A stretch of 64,000 nucleotides of DNA from GCA-2746365 sp963807625 (lineage in GTDB: Bacteria > Pseudomonadota > Gammaproteobacteria > SZUA-229), in NCBI GenBank assembly GCA_963807625.1, contig CAWECN010000012.1, positions 334,334 to 398,333 on the forward strand, read 5' to 3'. Of the stretch, positions 16,330 to 25,382 are shown in pieces (within the stretch, counting starts at the first letter, position 1; each line of letters starts with the position of its first letter). The position numbers were made by a program, and so were the translations under genes. The notes below the pieces were generated by a model. The model searched no databases, had not been told where the DNA came from, and saw only the letters and a list, made by a program, of their open reading frames with translations.

Positions 16330-16362
16330 TGTTCTGTCAAGCAACAGGCATGTTCTGACAAG
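16330..16362. repeat. Pair of 12-base direct repeats upstream of small ORF
   Basis: TGTTCTGTCAAG (16330-16341) and TGTTCTGACAAG (16351-16362) are spaced 21 bases apart, two helical turns. They lie 56 bases before the ATG at 16418. They contain CTTGTC/GACAAG half-sites that also form a loose palindrome. Possible tandem regulator sites, function unknown. Confidence 0.4.
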
Positions 16363-16417
16363 ACGATTATCACTGTCTCCTGCGATACTGAAACAGTAAA
16401 AACTACCGGGAGCAGCG

Positions 16418-16720
16418 ATGACTAGTTTTAAATCAACTGAAAAACTTGAAAAGATACGCAGCAGGCAATGGAAAAGACGGTTGAAAGTACGTGCCGAAAA
16501 GATGAAAAGGCAGGTCCAGGCAGAACTAAAGTTTCACCAGGCCATACGTGAGATGCGAACCACGAACGATCGTTATCGCCAGTCCTACCTGCACTGGATC
16601 CTGAACCAGATGTTCACCCTGTTTGATTATGAATCCGGTCTACGTGCGATCAACGATAAAGCAGCTTATAAATCATGGTTGTCAGTAAACCTTCCGGACA
16701 ATAAGAATAAAAGCGGATAG
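16418..16720 (+). CDS. Small basic helical protein, unknown function
   Basis: A 100-residue protein, strongly basic in residues 10-40 (RSRQWKRRLKVRAEKMKRQV), predicted mostly helical, with no signal peptide or membrane segment. A good ribosome site GGGAG lies five bases before the ATG. The region before it holds two sets of repeats, so the gene is probably regulated. I do not recognise the family. Binding to nucleic acid or membrane lipids would fit the charge but is speculation. Confidence 0.6.
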   Translation: MTSFKSTEKLEKIRSRQWKRRLKVRAEKMKRQVQAELKFHQAIREMRTTNDRYRQSYLHWILNQMFTLFDYESGLRAINDKAAYKSWLSVNLPDNKNKSG

Positions 16721-16747
16721 TGAATAACTGATTGCTTCTACACCTGC

Positions 16748-17056
16748 TCAGGCAAAACTCATATACAAAAAGAGCAACCCCAGAGTGATGGCAATACCTA
16801 TGAGGCCCATGACAACGGTACTACCGTGATCATTACGCCAGCCCCTGATAATCCAGTAGCTTTCAAGGCCGATGATGCCTGCTGCTGCACCGAATGCCAT
16901 AAAGAGCCCTTTTTGTTCTATATCAGAAGTTATGATAAATAATGTATAAAAGACAAACGCTACACTGATAGGTACCAGCGAAAATATCCAGTCCTCCGCC
17001 TCGCCCGGTTTCCTGCTGGTTTTCACCAGTTTTTCGAGTTTACTTTCCTCTGCCAT
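16748..17056 (-). CDS. Small three-helix membrane protein, unknown function
   Basis: A 102-residue protein with a charged N-terminus of about 22 residues and three hydrophobic stretches (IFSLVPISVAFVFYTLFIIT, GLFMAFGAAAGIIGLESYWII, VVMGLIGIAITLGLLFLYM). It is convergent with the basic small ORF. It has no recognisable family motif. The regular amphipathic pattern and a sensible start make it a likely real gene. Confidence 0.6.
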   Translation of the reverse strand: MAEESKLEKLVKTSRKPGEAEDWIFSLVPISVAFVFYTLFIITSDIEQKGLFMAFGAAAGIIGLESYWIIRGWRNDHGSTVVMGLIGIAITLGLLFLYMSFA

Positions 17057-17280
17057 GATTATGCCCCTATGTTATGAAAAATCTTAATATTTGTTGATTG
17101 TTTACGATCTACACCGGCCCCCTCCACTTCGGCCAGGAACGATAAGACCACAAGTAAATTGTGTTTAATTCATCAAAGAATACATCATTTCTGTAAGCCA
17201 TGGAATAACCAGAAAGTCCAGGTGTTCAATGACTCACTCTGTTAACCACTGAATATAGAAAAACATTAAATGCCCGTTAA

Positions 17281-17391
17281 CTATATGGAACAATCGAACT
17301 TACTGCTGTACCTGTTCCTGTAGTTGCCTGGTTATTCGGCACCGGCCTGATCACCATGTTTGGTGCGGCAAAACGAAGAGCCAATACTTAA
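17281..17391 (+). pseudogene. Orphan VPVP-CTERM sorting-signal remnant
   Basis: A short open stretch after a TAA at 17278 encodes about 36 residues ending in VPVPVVAWLFGTGLITMFGA followed by AKRRANT and a stop. This is the tripartite C-terminal signal (VPxP motif, hydrophobic helix, basic tail) of PEP-CTERM-like exported proteins. The intact protein at 36871-37683 ends with a similar signal. Nothing of a mature protein precedes it here, and there is no start codon with a ribosome site. I read it as the 3' end of a deleted gene that still keeps its terminator. Confidence 0.65.
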
Positions 17392-17416
17392 ACTCTAAGC
17401 TAAGAAATCACATATC

Positions 17417-17443
17417 AGCCCCGCCCACGAGCGGGGCTTTTTT
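17417..17443 (+). terminator. Rho-independent terminator
   Basis: Stem AGCCCCGC / GCGGGGCT with a 6-base loop followed directly by TTTTT. It belongs to the remnant gene that ends at 17391 and isolates the downstream ctaA gene. Confidence 0.85.
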
Positions 17444-17552
17444 CTCTCCGTCAGTTTACGATGTATCCTGTATGATGCTTTATCAGCTGTGTTTGTCATA
17501 TTTACCTGCAGCTATTACAATTTGATACTTTTATACGCAGCAGGAAACAGCT

Positions 17553-18620
17553 TTGAGTTCACAAGATAGCATTACAACACCAAGTAATACCGATAATAGA
17601 TCTATCGCTTTCTGGTTACTGATCTGCTGCGCGACCATCTTTGGCATGATCATCCTGGGTGGTGTCACACGGCTGACTGGCTCTGGACTTTCGATGGTGG
17701 AATGGGCACCGATCATGGGCATCCTGCCACCCTTAAACCAGGCAGAGTGGCAGGATACATTTCTGCTTTACCAGCAGTTCCCGGAATACCAGTTAAAGAA
17801 CTTTCACATGTCGCTTGATGATTTCAAATCTATATTCTGGTTTGAATACGGTCATCGCTTACTGGGACGCTCGATAGGCATGATCTTTCTGCTACCCTTC
17901 CTGTATTTCCTGTTTCGAGGAAAGATAGAAAAAACGCTGACACCCAAGTTGATCGCCATGTTTGTGCTCGGCGGCCTGCAGGGGCTGATGGGCTGGTACA
18001 TGGTCAAGAGCGGCCTGGTCAATGACCCGCATGTCAGCCAATACCGTTTAACGGCGCACCTTTCACTGGCGATCATCATTTATGCCTACATGTTCTGGGT
18101 CGCACTTGATCTTTTGTACCCAGATATAGACGGGCATGCCAAAGATCAAAATCGTAAAGCTGCCCGCCTGTCTGCAATAATCACAGGCATCATATTCATC
18201 ACTATATTGAGCGGCGGTTTTGTTGCAGGAACACACGCCGGTTACGCTTTCAATACCTTTCCATTGATGGATGGACGACTGATACCTGTCGGACTTTTCG
18301 AACAGACGCCACTGTGGAGAAACTTTTTTGAGAACATAGTCACGGTACAGTTTGACCATCGAGTCATGGCGACACTGTTGTTCCTCATCATCCCGTTCTT
18401 CTGGTGGTCAGTTAAGAACTCGCAGCAGGAATCACATATCCGTACAGGCACAAACCTGTTACTGGCTGCGCTTGTTCTACAAATCACCCTCGGTATCAGC
18501 ACATTGTTACTGGTCGTTCCAGTACCCTTAGCAGCAGCCCACCAGGCAGGCGCAGTTGTTCTATTGACCACTTCTGTGTTTGTTAGCCATCAGCTACGCG
18601 GTAGGACAATACGTTCTTAA
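17553..18620 (+). CDS. ctaA: Heme A synthase (CtaA/COX15 family)
   Basis: A 355-residue membrane enzyme that oxidises the C8 methyl of heme O to make heme A for aa3-type cytochrome oxidases. About eight helices are visible in two similar halves. Conserved motifs are GGVTRLTGSGLSMVEWAPI and WFEYGHRLLGR, with the heme-ligand histidines in EYGH, RLTAHLSL, FDHRVMAT and AAAHQAGA. The start is a TTG with AGGAA seven bases upstream, since no ATG is suitably placed. No oxidase genes are adjacent, so its substrate pathway is not visible in this window. Confidence 0.92.
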   Translation: MSSQDSITTPSNTDNRSIAFWLLICCATIFGMIILGGVTRLTGSGLSMVEWAPIMGILPPLNQAEWQDTFLLYQQFPEYQLKNFHMSLDDFKSIFWFEYGHRLLGRSIGMIFLLPFLYFLFRGKIEKTLTPKLIAMFVLGGLQGLMGWYMVKSGLVNDPHVSQYRLTAHLSLAIIIYAYMFWVALDLLYPDIDGHAKDQNRKAARLSAIITGIIFITILSGGFVAGTHAGYAFNTFPLMDGRLIPVGLFEQTPLWRNFFENIVTVQFDHRVMATLLFLIIPFFWWSVKNSQQESHIRTGTNLLLAALVLQITLGISTLLLVVPVPLAAAHQAGAVVLLTTSVFVSHQLRGRTIRS

Positions 18621-18801
18621 TCGAGCGCCTGTCTCGCTGCTGAGTAATTCATACCAGCACTTTTCCAGTAAACGGTATGCTTACCACACTCGTTTGTTCT
18701 GTGGCGACTGTAAATACTATAGATAGCACCTTATCGATACGACAGACCTCATCAGAATACATAACATGGTTTTGTTATTTGAATAAACATACAATATCGA
18801 T

Positions 18802-20016
18802 ATGAAACCACCTGTAATCGAGCTAAGACGAACCATAGGCTTGCCGCTATTATTGCTCTATGGTCTGGGCAATATCATCGGTGCAGGAATCTATGTATTG
18901 ATCGGAAAAGTATCTGGTGAAGCTGCAATGTATGCGCCGGTAGCATTTCTAGTCGCTTCCGTCGTCGCTGGTTTCAGTGCTTTTTCTTATAGCGAAATGT
19001 CTGCACGTTATCCTTTATCCGCAGGTGAAGCAGTTTATATCCAGGAAGGTTTCCAGCAAAAGAACCTGTCACGTCTAACAGGTCTATTGATTGCCATGGC
19101 AGGGATGGTTTCCGCTGCGACGATCTCTCGTGGCTTCTATGGTTACTTCTATACATTTTTTCAGGCACCTGAAATACTTGTCATTACAGCAATGATTTTA
19201 TTTTTAGGCCTGTTAACCATATGGGGCATATCTCAGTCTGTTGTGGCTGCCGCTTTTTTAACAGTTATCGAGATATCTGGACTGCTGATTATAATCTGGG
19301 CTGGTAAAGAGGTATTGAGCACCGCACCTGCTCATGTAGAAGAACTGTTACCACCTTTACAATCTTCCGTCTGGACCGGGATCATACTCGGTGGTTTTCT
19401 GGCCTTCTTTGCTTTCATCGGTTTTGAAGACATGGTCAACATCGCCGAAGAAGTAAAAAACCCGCAACGCACGTTACCAGCCGCTATATTACTTGCGCTA
19501 TTTATCGCAACCTTAATCTACGCTTCAGTATCACTGATAGCTGTGTTAGCACTGGATACAGCGACACTTTCTGAAAGTAAAGCGCCACTCGCAGACCTGC
19601 TTTCAGCTACATCAGACATCGACCCCAGGATCATCAGTAGCATCGGCATGTTAGCCATAGTGAATGGCGCACTCATCCAGATAATCATGGCCTCACGCAT
19701 CTTTTATGGCATGGCAAAAAAAGGATGGATCTGGAGCGGTCTGGCAAAAGTCAGTAAAAAAACACGGACTCCGGTGGTCGCAACCTGGCTCGTTATCGTA
19801 ATCATACTCAACCTGGCACTCTGGTTCCCATTAGAGACCCTGGCGAAAGGAACCAGTTACCTGATCCTTATCGTCTTTGCTTTAGTTAATGCGTCTCTGA
19901 TATCTATAAAACGGAGTAAGCCGCCAGCTGAGGGTATCTTAAATGTCCCTATATGGGTACCAGTTGCAGGCTTTTTCAGTAGCGTCAGCCTGGCACTGTT
20001 TCAACTGCTGGTATGA
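18802..20016 (+). CDS. APC-family amino acid permease
   Basis: A 404-residue inner-membrane transporter with about 11-12 helices and APC superfamily motifs. These are GLGNIIGAGIYVLIGKV in the first unwound helix (residues 20-36), SEMSARYPLSAGEAVY and GFEDMVNIAEEVKNPQRTLP after helix six. It probably moves amino acids or polyamines by cation coupling, and the substrate cannot be told. It stands alone between ctaA and the convergent radical SAM gene. Confidence 0.88.
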   Translation: MKPPVIELRRTIGLPLLLLYGLGNIIGAGIYVLIGKVSGEAAMYAPVAFLVASVVAGFSAFSYSEMSARYPLSAGEAVYIQEGFQQKNLSRLTGLLIAMAGMVSAATISRGFYGYFYTFFQAPEILVITAMILFLGLLTIWGISQSVVAAAFLTVIEISGLLIIIWAGKEVLSTAPAHVEELLPPLQSSVWTGIILGGFLAFFAFIGFEDMVNIAEEVKNPQRTLPAAILLALFIATLIYASVSLIAVLALDTATLSESKAPLADLLSATSDIDPRIISSIGMLAIVNGALIQIIMASRIFYGMAKKGWIWSGLAKVSKKTRTPVVATWLVIVIILNLALWFPLETLAKGTSYLILIVFALVNASLISIKRSKPPAEGILNVPIWVPVAGFFSSVSLALFQLLV

Positions 20017-20041
20017 TAACCACTGGCCTGTTAGATAGCTA

Positions 20042-20068
20042 ACTGCCCTACCGGAAAACCTGGGCAGT
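20042..20068. terminator. Hairpin between convergent genes
   Basis: ACTGCCC / GGGCAGT, a 7-bp stem with a 13-base loop, lies in the 68-base gap between the permease and the radical SAM gene. There is no clear U-tract on either side. It probably helps end transcription from both directions. Confidence 0.4.
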
Positions 20069-20084
20069 ACTATTATGATGATGT

Positions 20085-21602
20085 TTATTGCAAAACTTTT
20101 TGCTGGCGCTTATTAGCAACACCGATACGGGTTATTTTATTCTTCTTATTGATCAATGATGTAAATGCAGCCTTCTCCCCAGTGCGCTCATAATCTTTCT
20201 GCATAGCTTCATACAGTATTGTCTCATCGACATCATCTCTCGATTTAAGGCTTTCAAAAACAAGAACGAACAGACGTTGCAATGATATTTTCCAGGTACT
20301 GCCAACAGCAAGGTACAGGCTGTCACTCAAACGCATAAAACTGTCAAAAGGTGAGCTGCCCAACATCAAAGGCAGGGTGTTTTTAAAACGACCAGAGTTA
20401 GCGATCATATCCCAGTAACGAGCAAAGCGGTTTACACGCTGCATGGTATCAAAATCGATATCTCGTGTACGTAATATATTGTAAGGCGCTTCCGGGTTAT
20501 AGCGTAACTGGTATTTCTCATTGTGACGATTGAGTGGTACACCACGCAGACGTTTCAGGATACCCAGCTGTATCTCATGCGGGTTTAAATCTACCAGTTG
20601 ATCAAAACTCTCTGCAAAGTTCTCCAGTGTATCTGAAGGCAGACCGAAGATCAGGTCAGCATGGATATAGGCCTCTGTCTCCTGCCGCAACCAGAGCAGG
20701 TTTTCACAGGTCTTTGCATTGTTCTGTTTTCGACTGATCAACGCCTGAATTTCTTCATCGAAAGTTTGCACACCGATTTCAAACTGTAACGTGTGGTGTG
20801 GAAATTTCTGTATTACTGTTTTTAGTTTTTCGGGAAGGTTATCGGGTACCACCTCGAAGTGCAGGTACAGACCATCGACCATCCTTTCCAGGAAGAACTC
20901 CAGGATAGCGATGCTGCTGCTGACCTTAAGATTAAAAGTCCTGTCGATAAATTTAAAGTTACGTGCACCGCGCTTATACAAGGTATCCATCTCATCGAGA
21001 AACAGCCCCAGCTCAAAAGGTTTTGATGTCTTATCCAGTGATGAAAGGCAGAATTCACATTTGAACGGGCAGCCACGCGAAGCCTCGACATAGATCAGCC
21101 GGTTTTTTATGTCATCGTCGCTGTAATACTGGTAAGGCAATCGCAACTGATCAAGAGGCAACTCGTCGCTCTGGATCTCTTTGACGAGTGGTTTGTTACC
21201 GCATAGAAGAAGACGGCATAGCTCGGGGAAACTTTTCTCAGCTGCGCCCATGACCACGTAATCTGCAACATCGACAACCACCGGTTTATCCGGTAGATGA
21301 CTGACCTCTGGGCCTCCGAGAACGATGATCGTCTCAGGAGAGACCTGTTTGATTAATTCGACGGTTTTCGTTATTTGTTCGACGTTCCAGATGTAAACAC
21401 CGAAGCCGATAATCTTCGGCCTGTGTTTTAACAGCTTTTCTGCAATATCGATAGGGCGCTGCTGGATAGTGAATTCTTCGATGCCGGTTACTGATTGCAA
21501 CTCGCCGAGGTTTGCATACAGGTAACGCAGACCGAACGCCGTATGCATGTAGCGTGCATTCAGTGTGCTTAAGATGATTTCATTGGTCAGTGCCTGTTTC
21601 AT
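20085..21602 (-). CDS. B12-binding radical SAM protein (DUF4080 type)
   Basis: A 505-residue protein. Residues 8-150 are a cobalamin-binding-like Rossmann domain (IIGFGVYIWNVEQ, IIVLGGPEVSH, VMGAAEKSFPEL). Residues about 170-390 are a radical SAM barrel with the cluster motif CPFKCEFC near residue 182 and GLPSDTLE later. The C-terminal part resembles DUF4080. Members of this group are uncharacterised, and some methylate or rearrange RNA or small molecules. There is no operon partner to suggest a substrate. Start at 21602 gives a normal N-terminus (MKQALTNEIILSTLNARYMH, matching the usual LNARYxH). Confidence 0.88.
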   Translation of the reverse strand: MKQALTNEIILSTLNARYMHTAFGLRYLYANLGELQSVTGIEEFTIQQRPIDIAEKLLKHRPKIIGFGVYIWNVEQITKTVELIKQVSPETIIVLGGPEVSHLPDKPVVVDVADYVVMGAAEKSFPELCRLLLCGNKPLVKEIQSDELPLDQLRLPYQYYSDDDIKNRLIYVEASRGCPFKCEFCLSSLDKTSKPFELGLFLDEMDTLYKRGARNFKFIDRTFNLKVSSSIAILEFFLERMVDGLYLHFEVVPDNLPEKLKTVIQKFPHHTLQFEIGVQTFDEEIQALISRKQNNAKTCENLLWLRQETEAYIHADLIFGLPSDTLENFAESFDQLVDLNPHEIQLGILKRLRGVPLNRHNEKYQLRYNPEAPYNILRTRDIDFDTMQRVNRFARYWDMIANSGRFKNTLPLMLGSSPFDSFMRLSDSLYLAVGSTWKISLQRLFVLVFESLKSRDDVDETILYEAMQKDYERTGEKAAFTSLINKKNKITRIGVANKRQQKVLQ

Positions 21603-21704
21603 AGCTAGCTATTATAACAGGCACATTTATGAAAAAAGCTTTCATGCTGGCAACGTTCATACGCCACAGGAGTGAAAGCTTCTGCTTCAACTTACAAGGA
21701 GGGT

Positions 21705-22559
21705 TTAAACGATGAACTTACCCGTTTCACGTAATTGATTTTCCATCAGCTCGATCTCGTGTGCACCGGAATAATAGATATTCGGGTTCACCGTGTAATC
21801 CAGGCTCATGTTCCGGTCCTCATAATTCACCCTGTTCAAGATGCTTTTTATGGCATTCAGGCGAGCCTGGAATTTGTCGTTACTGCGGATAACTGACCAG
21901 GGACTGCTATGGGTATGCGTCTGTTTGAGCATCTGATATTTCATCTCGGTGAACTCGTCCCATTTTTCCTGCATCTGCACGTCGATCTCAGACAGTTTCC
22001 ACATCTTCAGCTGGTTGGTCTCACGTTCCTTGAACCGTTTGGCCTGCACGTCCTTGGACACTGAAAAATAGATCTTGTGAAAAATAATACCGTGCTGGAC
22101 CAGGTCACCTTCAAACTGTGAAACCGTTTCCATGAAGGTGTTGTATTGTTCTGGAGTACAGAAGCCAAAGATAGGTTCGACCATGGCCCGGTTGTACCAG
22201 CTCCTGTCAAACAGCACGATCTCACCACCACGTGGGAACTGCTCGACATAGCGCTGGAAGTACCACTGACCTACCTGCACATCTGAAGGTTTACCCAGGG
22301 CAACTACCCGGTAATGTTTTTCATTCATATAACGTGTGATACGCCTGATGGCACCACCCTTGCCAGCAGCATCACGACCTTCGATCAGGATGATCATCTT
22401 TTTCTGAGTTTTCTCCAGGTGTTCCTGTAACTTGATCAATTCAGCCTGGTACGGTTTTAACGAAGACTCCTGCGTATGCTTAAGATATCGCTTGAACAGT
22501 ATCTTTTTAAAATCTTCATCGCCTTTTTCAAACTCGCTCAAAAAATCTTCGTATTCCAT
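21705..22559 (-). CDS. ppk2: Polyphosphate kinase 2
   Basis: A 284-residue PPK2-family enzyme that transfers phosphate between polyphosphate and nucleotides. The family's P-loop is GRDAAGKGGAIRRI near residue 62, the Walker B motif is FDRSWYNRAMVEP, and the lid region contains RFKERETNQLKMWKLSE. The length fits the single-domain class I PPK2. The ATG at 22559 is preceded by AAGGG at six bases and is preferred over an in-frame TTG at 22565. It is monocistronic. It faces away from adk, another nucleotide-energy gene, across a shared upstream region. Confidence 0.92.
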   Translation of the reverse strand: MEYEDFLSEFEKGDEDFKKILFKRYLKHTQESSLKPYQAELIKLQEHLEKTQKKMIILIEGRDAAGKGGAIRRITRYMNEKHYRVVALGKPSDVQVGQWYFQRYVEQFPRGGEIVLFDRSWYNRAMVEPIFGFCTPEQYNTFMETVSQFEGDLVQHGIIFHKIYFSVSKDVQAKRFKERETNQLKMWKLSEIDVQMQEKWDEFTEMKYQMLKQTHTHSSPWSVIRSNDKFQARLNAIKSILNRVNYEDRNMSLDYTVNPNIYYSGAHEIELMENQLRETGKFIV

Positions 22560-22840
22560 CGTCAACCCTTATTAGTAGTCAATTGTTAAAGGGACAATGA
22601 TACTCGTTACCCGGCAAAATATGACTGACCCAACTCAAGTTTTTTCGCTCAAATTAACGATTCCTGACCTGTTTTAGGCAAATACTGACATTTATACCTT
22701 CATCAGCCACTATTCGTGGGTATAACGCGTAAATTGAATTGATTTCATCACTCGAAATAAGGAAAATACGCCGCTGAATTTCGACGCACGTGGTCTTCAC
22801 CGCATGCACCATTTATTTAAACTATTTCCGAGGAAATCCC

Positions 22841-23482
22841 ATGAAGTTAATTCTTTTAGGCGCACCAGGTGCTGGTAAAGGTACTGTTGCAAAATTACTG
22901 ACCAAGATGGACGGTTCTGTTCAAATCTCTACTGGCGATATTTTACGTGGCGCAGTAGCAGCTGGCACCGAGCTGGGCAAGCAGGCTCAAGCTGCGATGA
23001 AAGCTGGCGACCTGGTTTCTGATGACCTGATCATGGGTATCATGGAAGAACGTCTGAAAGAAGACGACTGTAAAGCAGGTTACCTGTTAGATGGTTTCCC
23101 ACGCACTATTCCACAGGCAGAAGCACTGAATGTATTACTGGAAAAGATGGGTGAAAAACTTGATTGTGCTGTTGAGATCGACGTACCACGTGACGTCATC
23201 CTTGATCGTCTGACTACTCGCCGTACATGTACTGGCTGTGGCGAGATCTACAACGTTAAATCTAATCCACCAGCAGTTGAAGGCAAATGCGATAAATGTG
23301 GCGAGCCTGTTGTACAACGTGATGACGAAACTGAAGAAGCTATCAGCAACCGTCTGAATGTATACAACGACCAGACTGCACCATTAGTCGGTTTCTACAA
23401 AAACGAAGGCTTGCTGTTATCAGTTAATGCAACTTCATCTGATGCAGTGATCGATGCAATCACAGAGAAACTGGGCAAATAA
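22841..23482 (+). CDS. adk: Adenylate kinase
   Basis: A 213-residue long-form adenylate kinase interconverting ATP + AMP and 2 ADP. It starts MKLILLGAPGAGKGT (P-loop) and contains LLDGFPRTIPQA and the LID domain. The LID carries four cysteines (CTGCGEIY and CDKCGEP) that bind zinc, a variant found in some proteobacteria and Gram-positives. The ATG at 22841 has GAGGAA upstream. Earlier in-frame codons from 22790 encode nothing family-like. A strong terminator follows. Confidence 0.96.
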   Translation: MKLILLGAPGAGKGTVAKLLTKMDGSVQISTGDILRGAVAAGTELGKQAQAAMKAGDLVSDDLIMGIMEERLKEDDCKAGYLLDGFPRTIPQAEALNVLLEKMGEKLDCAVEIDVPRDVILDRLTTRRTCTGCGEIYNVKSNPPAVEGKCDKCGEPVVQRDDETEEAISNRLNVYNDQTAPLVGFYKNEGLLLSVNATSSDAVIDAITEKLGK

Positions 23483-23503
23483 GCCTGGTTCTTTCAGTTA
23501 GAT

Positions 23504-23540
23504 AAAAAAAAGCCCGGGTGTTAACACCCGGGCTTTTTTT
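23504..23540. terminator. Bidirectional terminator between adk and nnrS
   Basis: A 10-bp GC-rich stem AGCCCGGGTG / CACCCGGGCT with a TTAA loop, flanked by seven A's on one side and seven T's on the other. It ends adk on the plus strand and nnrS on the minus strand. Confidence 0.93.
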
Positions 23541-23568
23541 ATTGATAAACAGAAAGTCTCTTAGATAC

Positions 23569-24780
23569 TCAACCGTCTCTGCCATCGACCCTTGTGCTCA
23601 AAAACATCGGCGCATACAACAGGACAAAGATAGTAAATGCGATCATCCACAACAGCTGCGAGATTCCTATCCAGTAAATATATAAATCCATATTTAATAA
23701 CGGGAACACCACGCGGATGATAGCGCCAAGCACTAATGCAGCAAAACTCCAGAACACGATGGCTGGAGGTTCAAAAACACTTCGCCCGGTATGCCCTAAC
23801 GAGACCCGTGACATCATGCCGATAGTCACCAGGCCGATGCCACCGGCTGCGAATGCATGCAGTGATAACGATGGTGAAACGTACGCGTAGATTGCCAACG
23901 CTTTCAAAGCAAACCCTAAAATAATAAATCCGTATGCGACCAGCAGTATCCATACTAATGGTTTGCACCATATCCGATTGGTATACCAGCCAGCCAGCCT
24001 TATCGTGTGTAACATGCTTAGAATCACTGCCGTCACCGCCGTCAGATGTTCATATTTAGTAAAAACATCACTTATCCAGAAAACGATCAGCAGGACCAGG
24101 CTGGCATAATCAAGCCATGCACGATTTTTTAACTCTATATCACCATCGATGCCATTCTTGATAAACATCGGCATGACACGACGCATCATGACCAGGACCA
24201 GCGCGATAATCATATATATCGCAGAATACAAACCCCACTGAACACCATCACTGACAACACCGGTTATTCCCAGGTAGAACACCACATTACACAGCATGAG
24301 CAGGAAAAGTTTAGAGATGATTCCGACCTGCTCGTACTGCTTAACTTTTATAACCGGTCGTAGACAGACGATTGTCAGTAGTAGCAAAAAAGCGATATCG
24401 GTTATCGCAATCACTATCATCGGAATCGCCAGGTTACTTAGTGGCATTAATCGTGCAGCCAGCCAGAGGACAAGTAAAAAAGCCAGTGGTTTTCCACGCA
24501 ACACCTCTACCCCCGTCCAGTTTTTTATCGCTGTCAGCAAAAAACCTGCGACCACCGCCACAGCATAACCGAAGATCATTTCATGCGCGTGCCACAGGTT
24601 TGCCGGTATGCCTGAAAGTGTGAACTCGACAGAAAATACATAATTCGCCATCCAGATCGACATCGATATGACCGCGAAAATACCAGCCGCCAGAAAAAAG
24701 GGTCTAAATCCTAAACGCAATATCGGCGGACCGTAATCCTCCGGTTTTGCGTCAACGACCTGACCTTCGATGTTCAACAT
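23569..24780 (-). CDS. nnrS: NnrS family heme-copper membrane protein
   Basis: A 403-residue protein with about twelve helices. Family features are LRLGFRPFFLAAGIFA near the N-terminus, NLWHAHEMIFGYAVAVVAGFLLTAIKNWTG near residue 82, and LHAFAAGGIGLVTIGMMSRVSLGHTGR near residue 310. NnrS proteins protect cells against NO stress and are usually controlled by NO-responsive Dnr/NnrR-type regulators. Here an FNR/Dnr-type box with correctly spaced -10 lies about 100 bases upstream, which fits the regulator at 15548. Confidence 0.92.
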   Translation of the reverse strand: MLNIEGQVVDAKPEDYGPPILRLGFRPFFLAAGIFAVISMSIWMANYVFSVEFTLSGIPANLWHAHEMIFGYAVAVVAGFLLTAIKNWTGVEVLRGKPLAFLLVLWLAARLMPLSNLAIPMIVIAITDIAFLLLLTIVCLRPVIKVKQYEQVGIISKLFLLMLCNVVFYLGITGVVSDGVQWGLYSAIYMIIALVLVMMRRVMPMFIKNGIDGDIELKNRAWLDYASLVLLIVFWISDVFTKYEHLTAVTAVILSMLHTIRLAGWYTNRIWCKPLVWILLVAYGFIILGFALKALAIYAYVSPSLSLHAFAAGGIGLVTIGMMSRVSLGHTGRSVFEPPAIVFWSFAALVLGAIIRVVFPLLNMDLYIYWIGISQLLWMIAFTIFVLLYAPMFLSTRVDGRDG

Positions 24781-24845
24781 TCAATTTATGACCTGAGAAA
24801 AAAGCGGTGGTTGAGAACTGGGCTAAAAACATAACAAGCCCGCAA

Positions 24846-24887
24846 ACTATATACTCAGTACCCAGGATAGTACTTGATATTCATCAT
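24846..24887 (-). promoter_or_regulatory. FNR/Dnr-type nnrS promoter
   Basis: Box 24874-24887 (plus-strand reading TTGATATTCATCAT) is followed on the minus strand, 22 nt on, by TATAGT (24851-24846). The geometry is the same as at nosZ. The leader to the ATG at 24780 is about 59 nt. Confidence 0.65.
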
Positions 24888-25310
24888 GGACATGCTGGCA
24901 GAAAAAATCATTGTTTATCTGGAGTCTTTATTGATCAAGTGCCTGCTGCTATATAATTTGCAGATCGGCTTGATATGCTTTTCTTTATAGAGATAACAAG
25001 GATTAATGGCTAAATCGAAAAATACATTCAGGCAGTCATAAACACTATAGATACGATAAAAGTCAGCAGGCCAATGATGACATCATTCGATTCTTTTTCC
25101 GATCATTTGCCTGCTTTAATGCTGTATTCTGCTGAACCCTGCGGATTATTACTATGCCTCATCATATTACTTCATTTATTTTAAGTTATTGATCTATAAG
25201 TGAATTTAAGATCAATAAAGTTTGACCCGAGTTACAGCTGGAAATACATTCAAAATCAGTAACTTAAGCTTATATCACATCGCTTTAAAACAGTGCGCCC
25301 GTCTGCCAAA
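24888..25310. other. Intergenic region between nnrS and yceI
   Basis: About 420 bases with no convincing gene. A ten-base inverted repeat TTATTGATCT / AGATCAATAA (25186-25218, 13-base spacer) is the only clear structure. A short frame at 25006 (MAKSKNTFRQS, then stop) has an AAGGA ribosome-like site but is too short to call. Confidence 0.5.
25186..25218. repeat. Ten-base inverted repeat upstream of yceI
   Basis: TTATTGATCT and its exact complement are separated by 13 bases. AT-rich, no U-tract. It could be an operator of the yceI gene or a relic. Confidence 0.35.
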
Positions 25311-25351
25311 TTGACATATATCATTGACTTTCTTCGCTTATACATTAGTAT
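25311..25351 (+). promoter_or_regulatory. FNR/Dnr-like box upstream of yceI
   Basis: TTGACATATATCAT (25311-25324) followed after 21 nt by TAGTAT (25346-25351). The box has one mismatch and the spacing is one base short of the others, so the call is weaker. Confidence 0.45.
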
Positions 25352-25382
25352 ATGCTTATATATTAATTTTATGGTTGATGCT

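Larger units (their letters stand above)
17057..17552. other. Intergenic stretch with a gene remnant and terminator
   Basis: Between the small membrane protein and the heme A synthase gene there is no intact gene. It contains the orphan sorting-signal remnant (17281-17391) with its terminator (17417-17443), then the ribosome site of ctaA. Confidence 0.6.
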
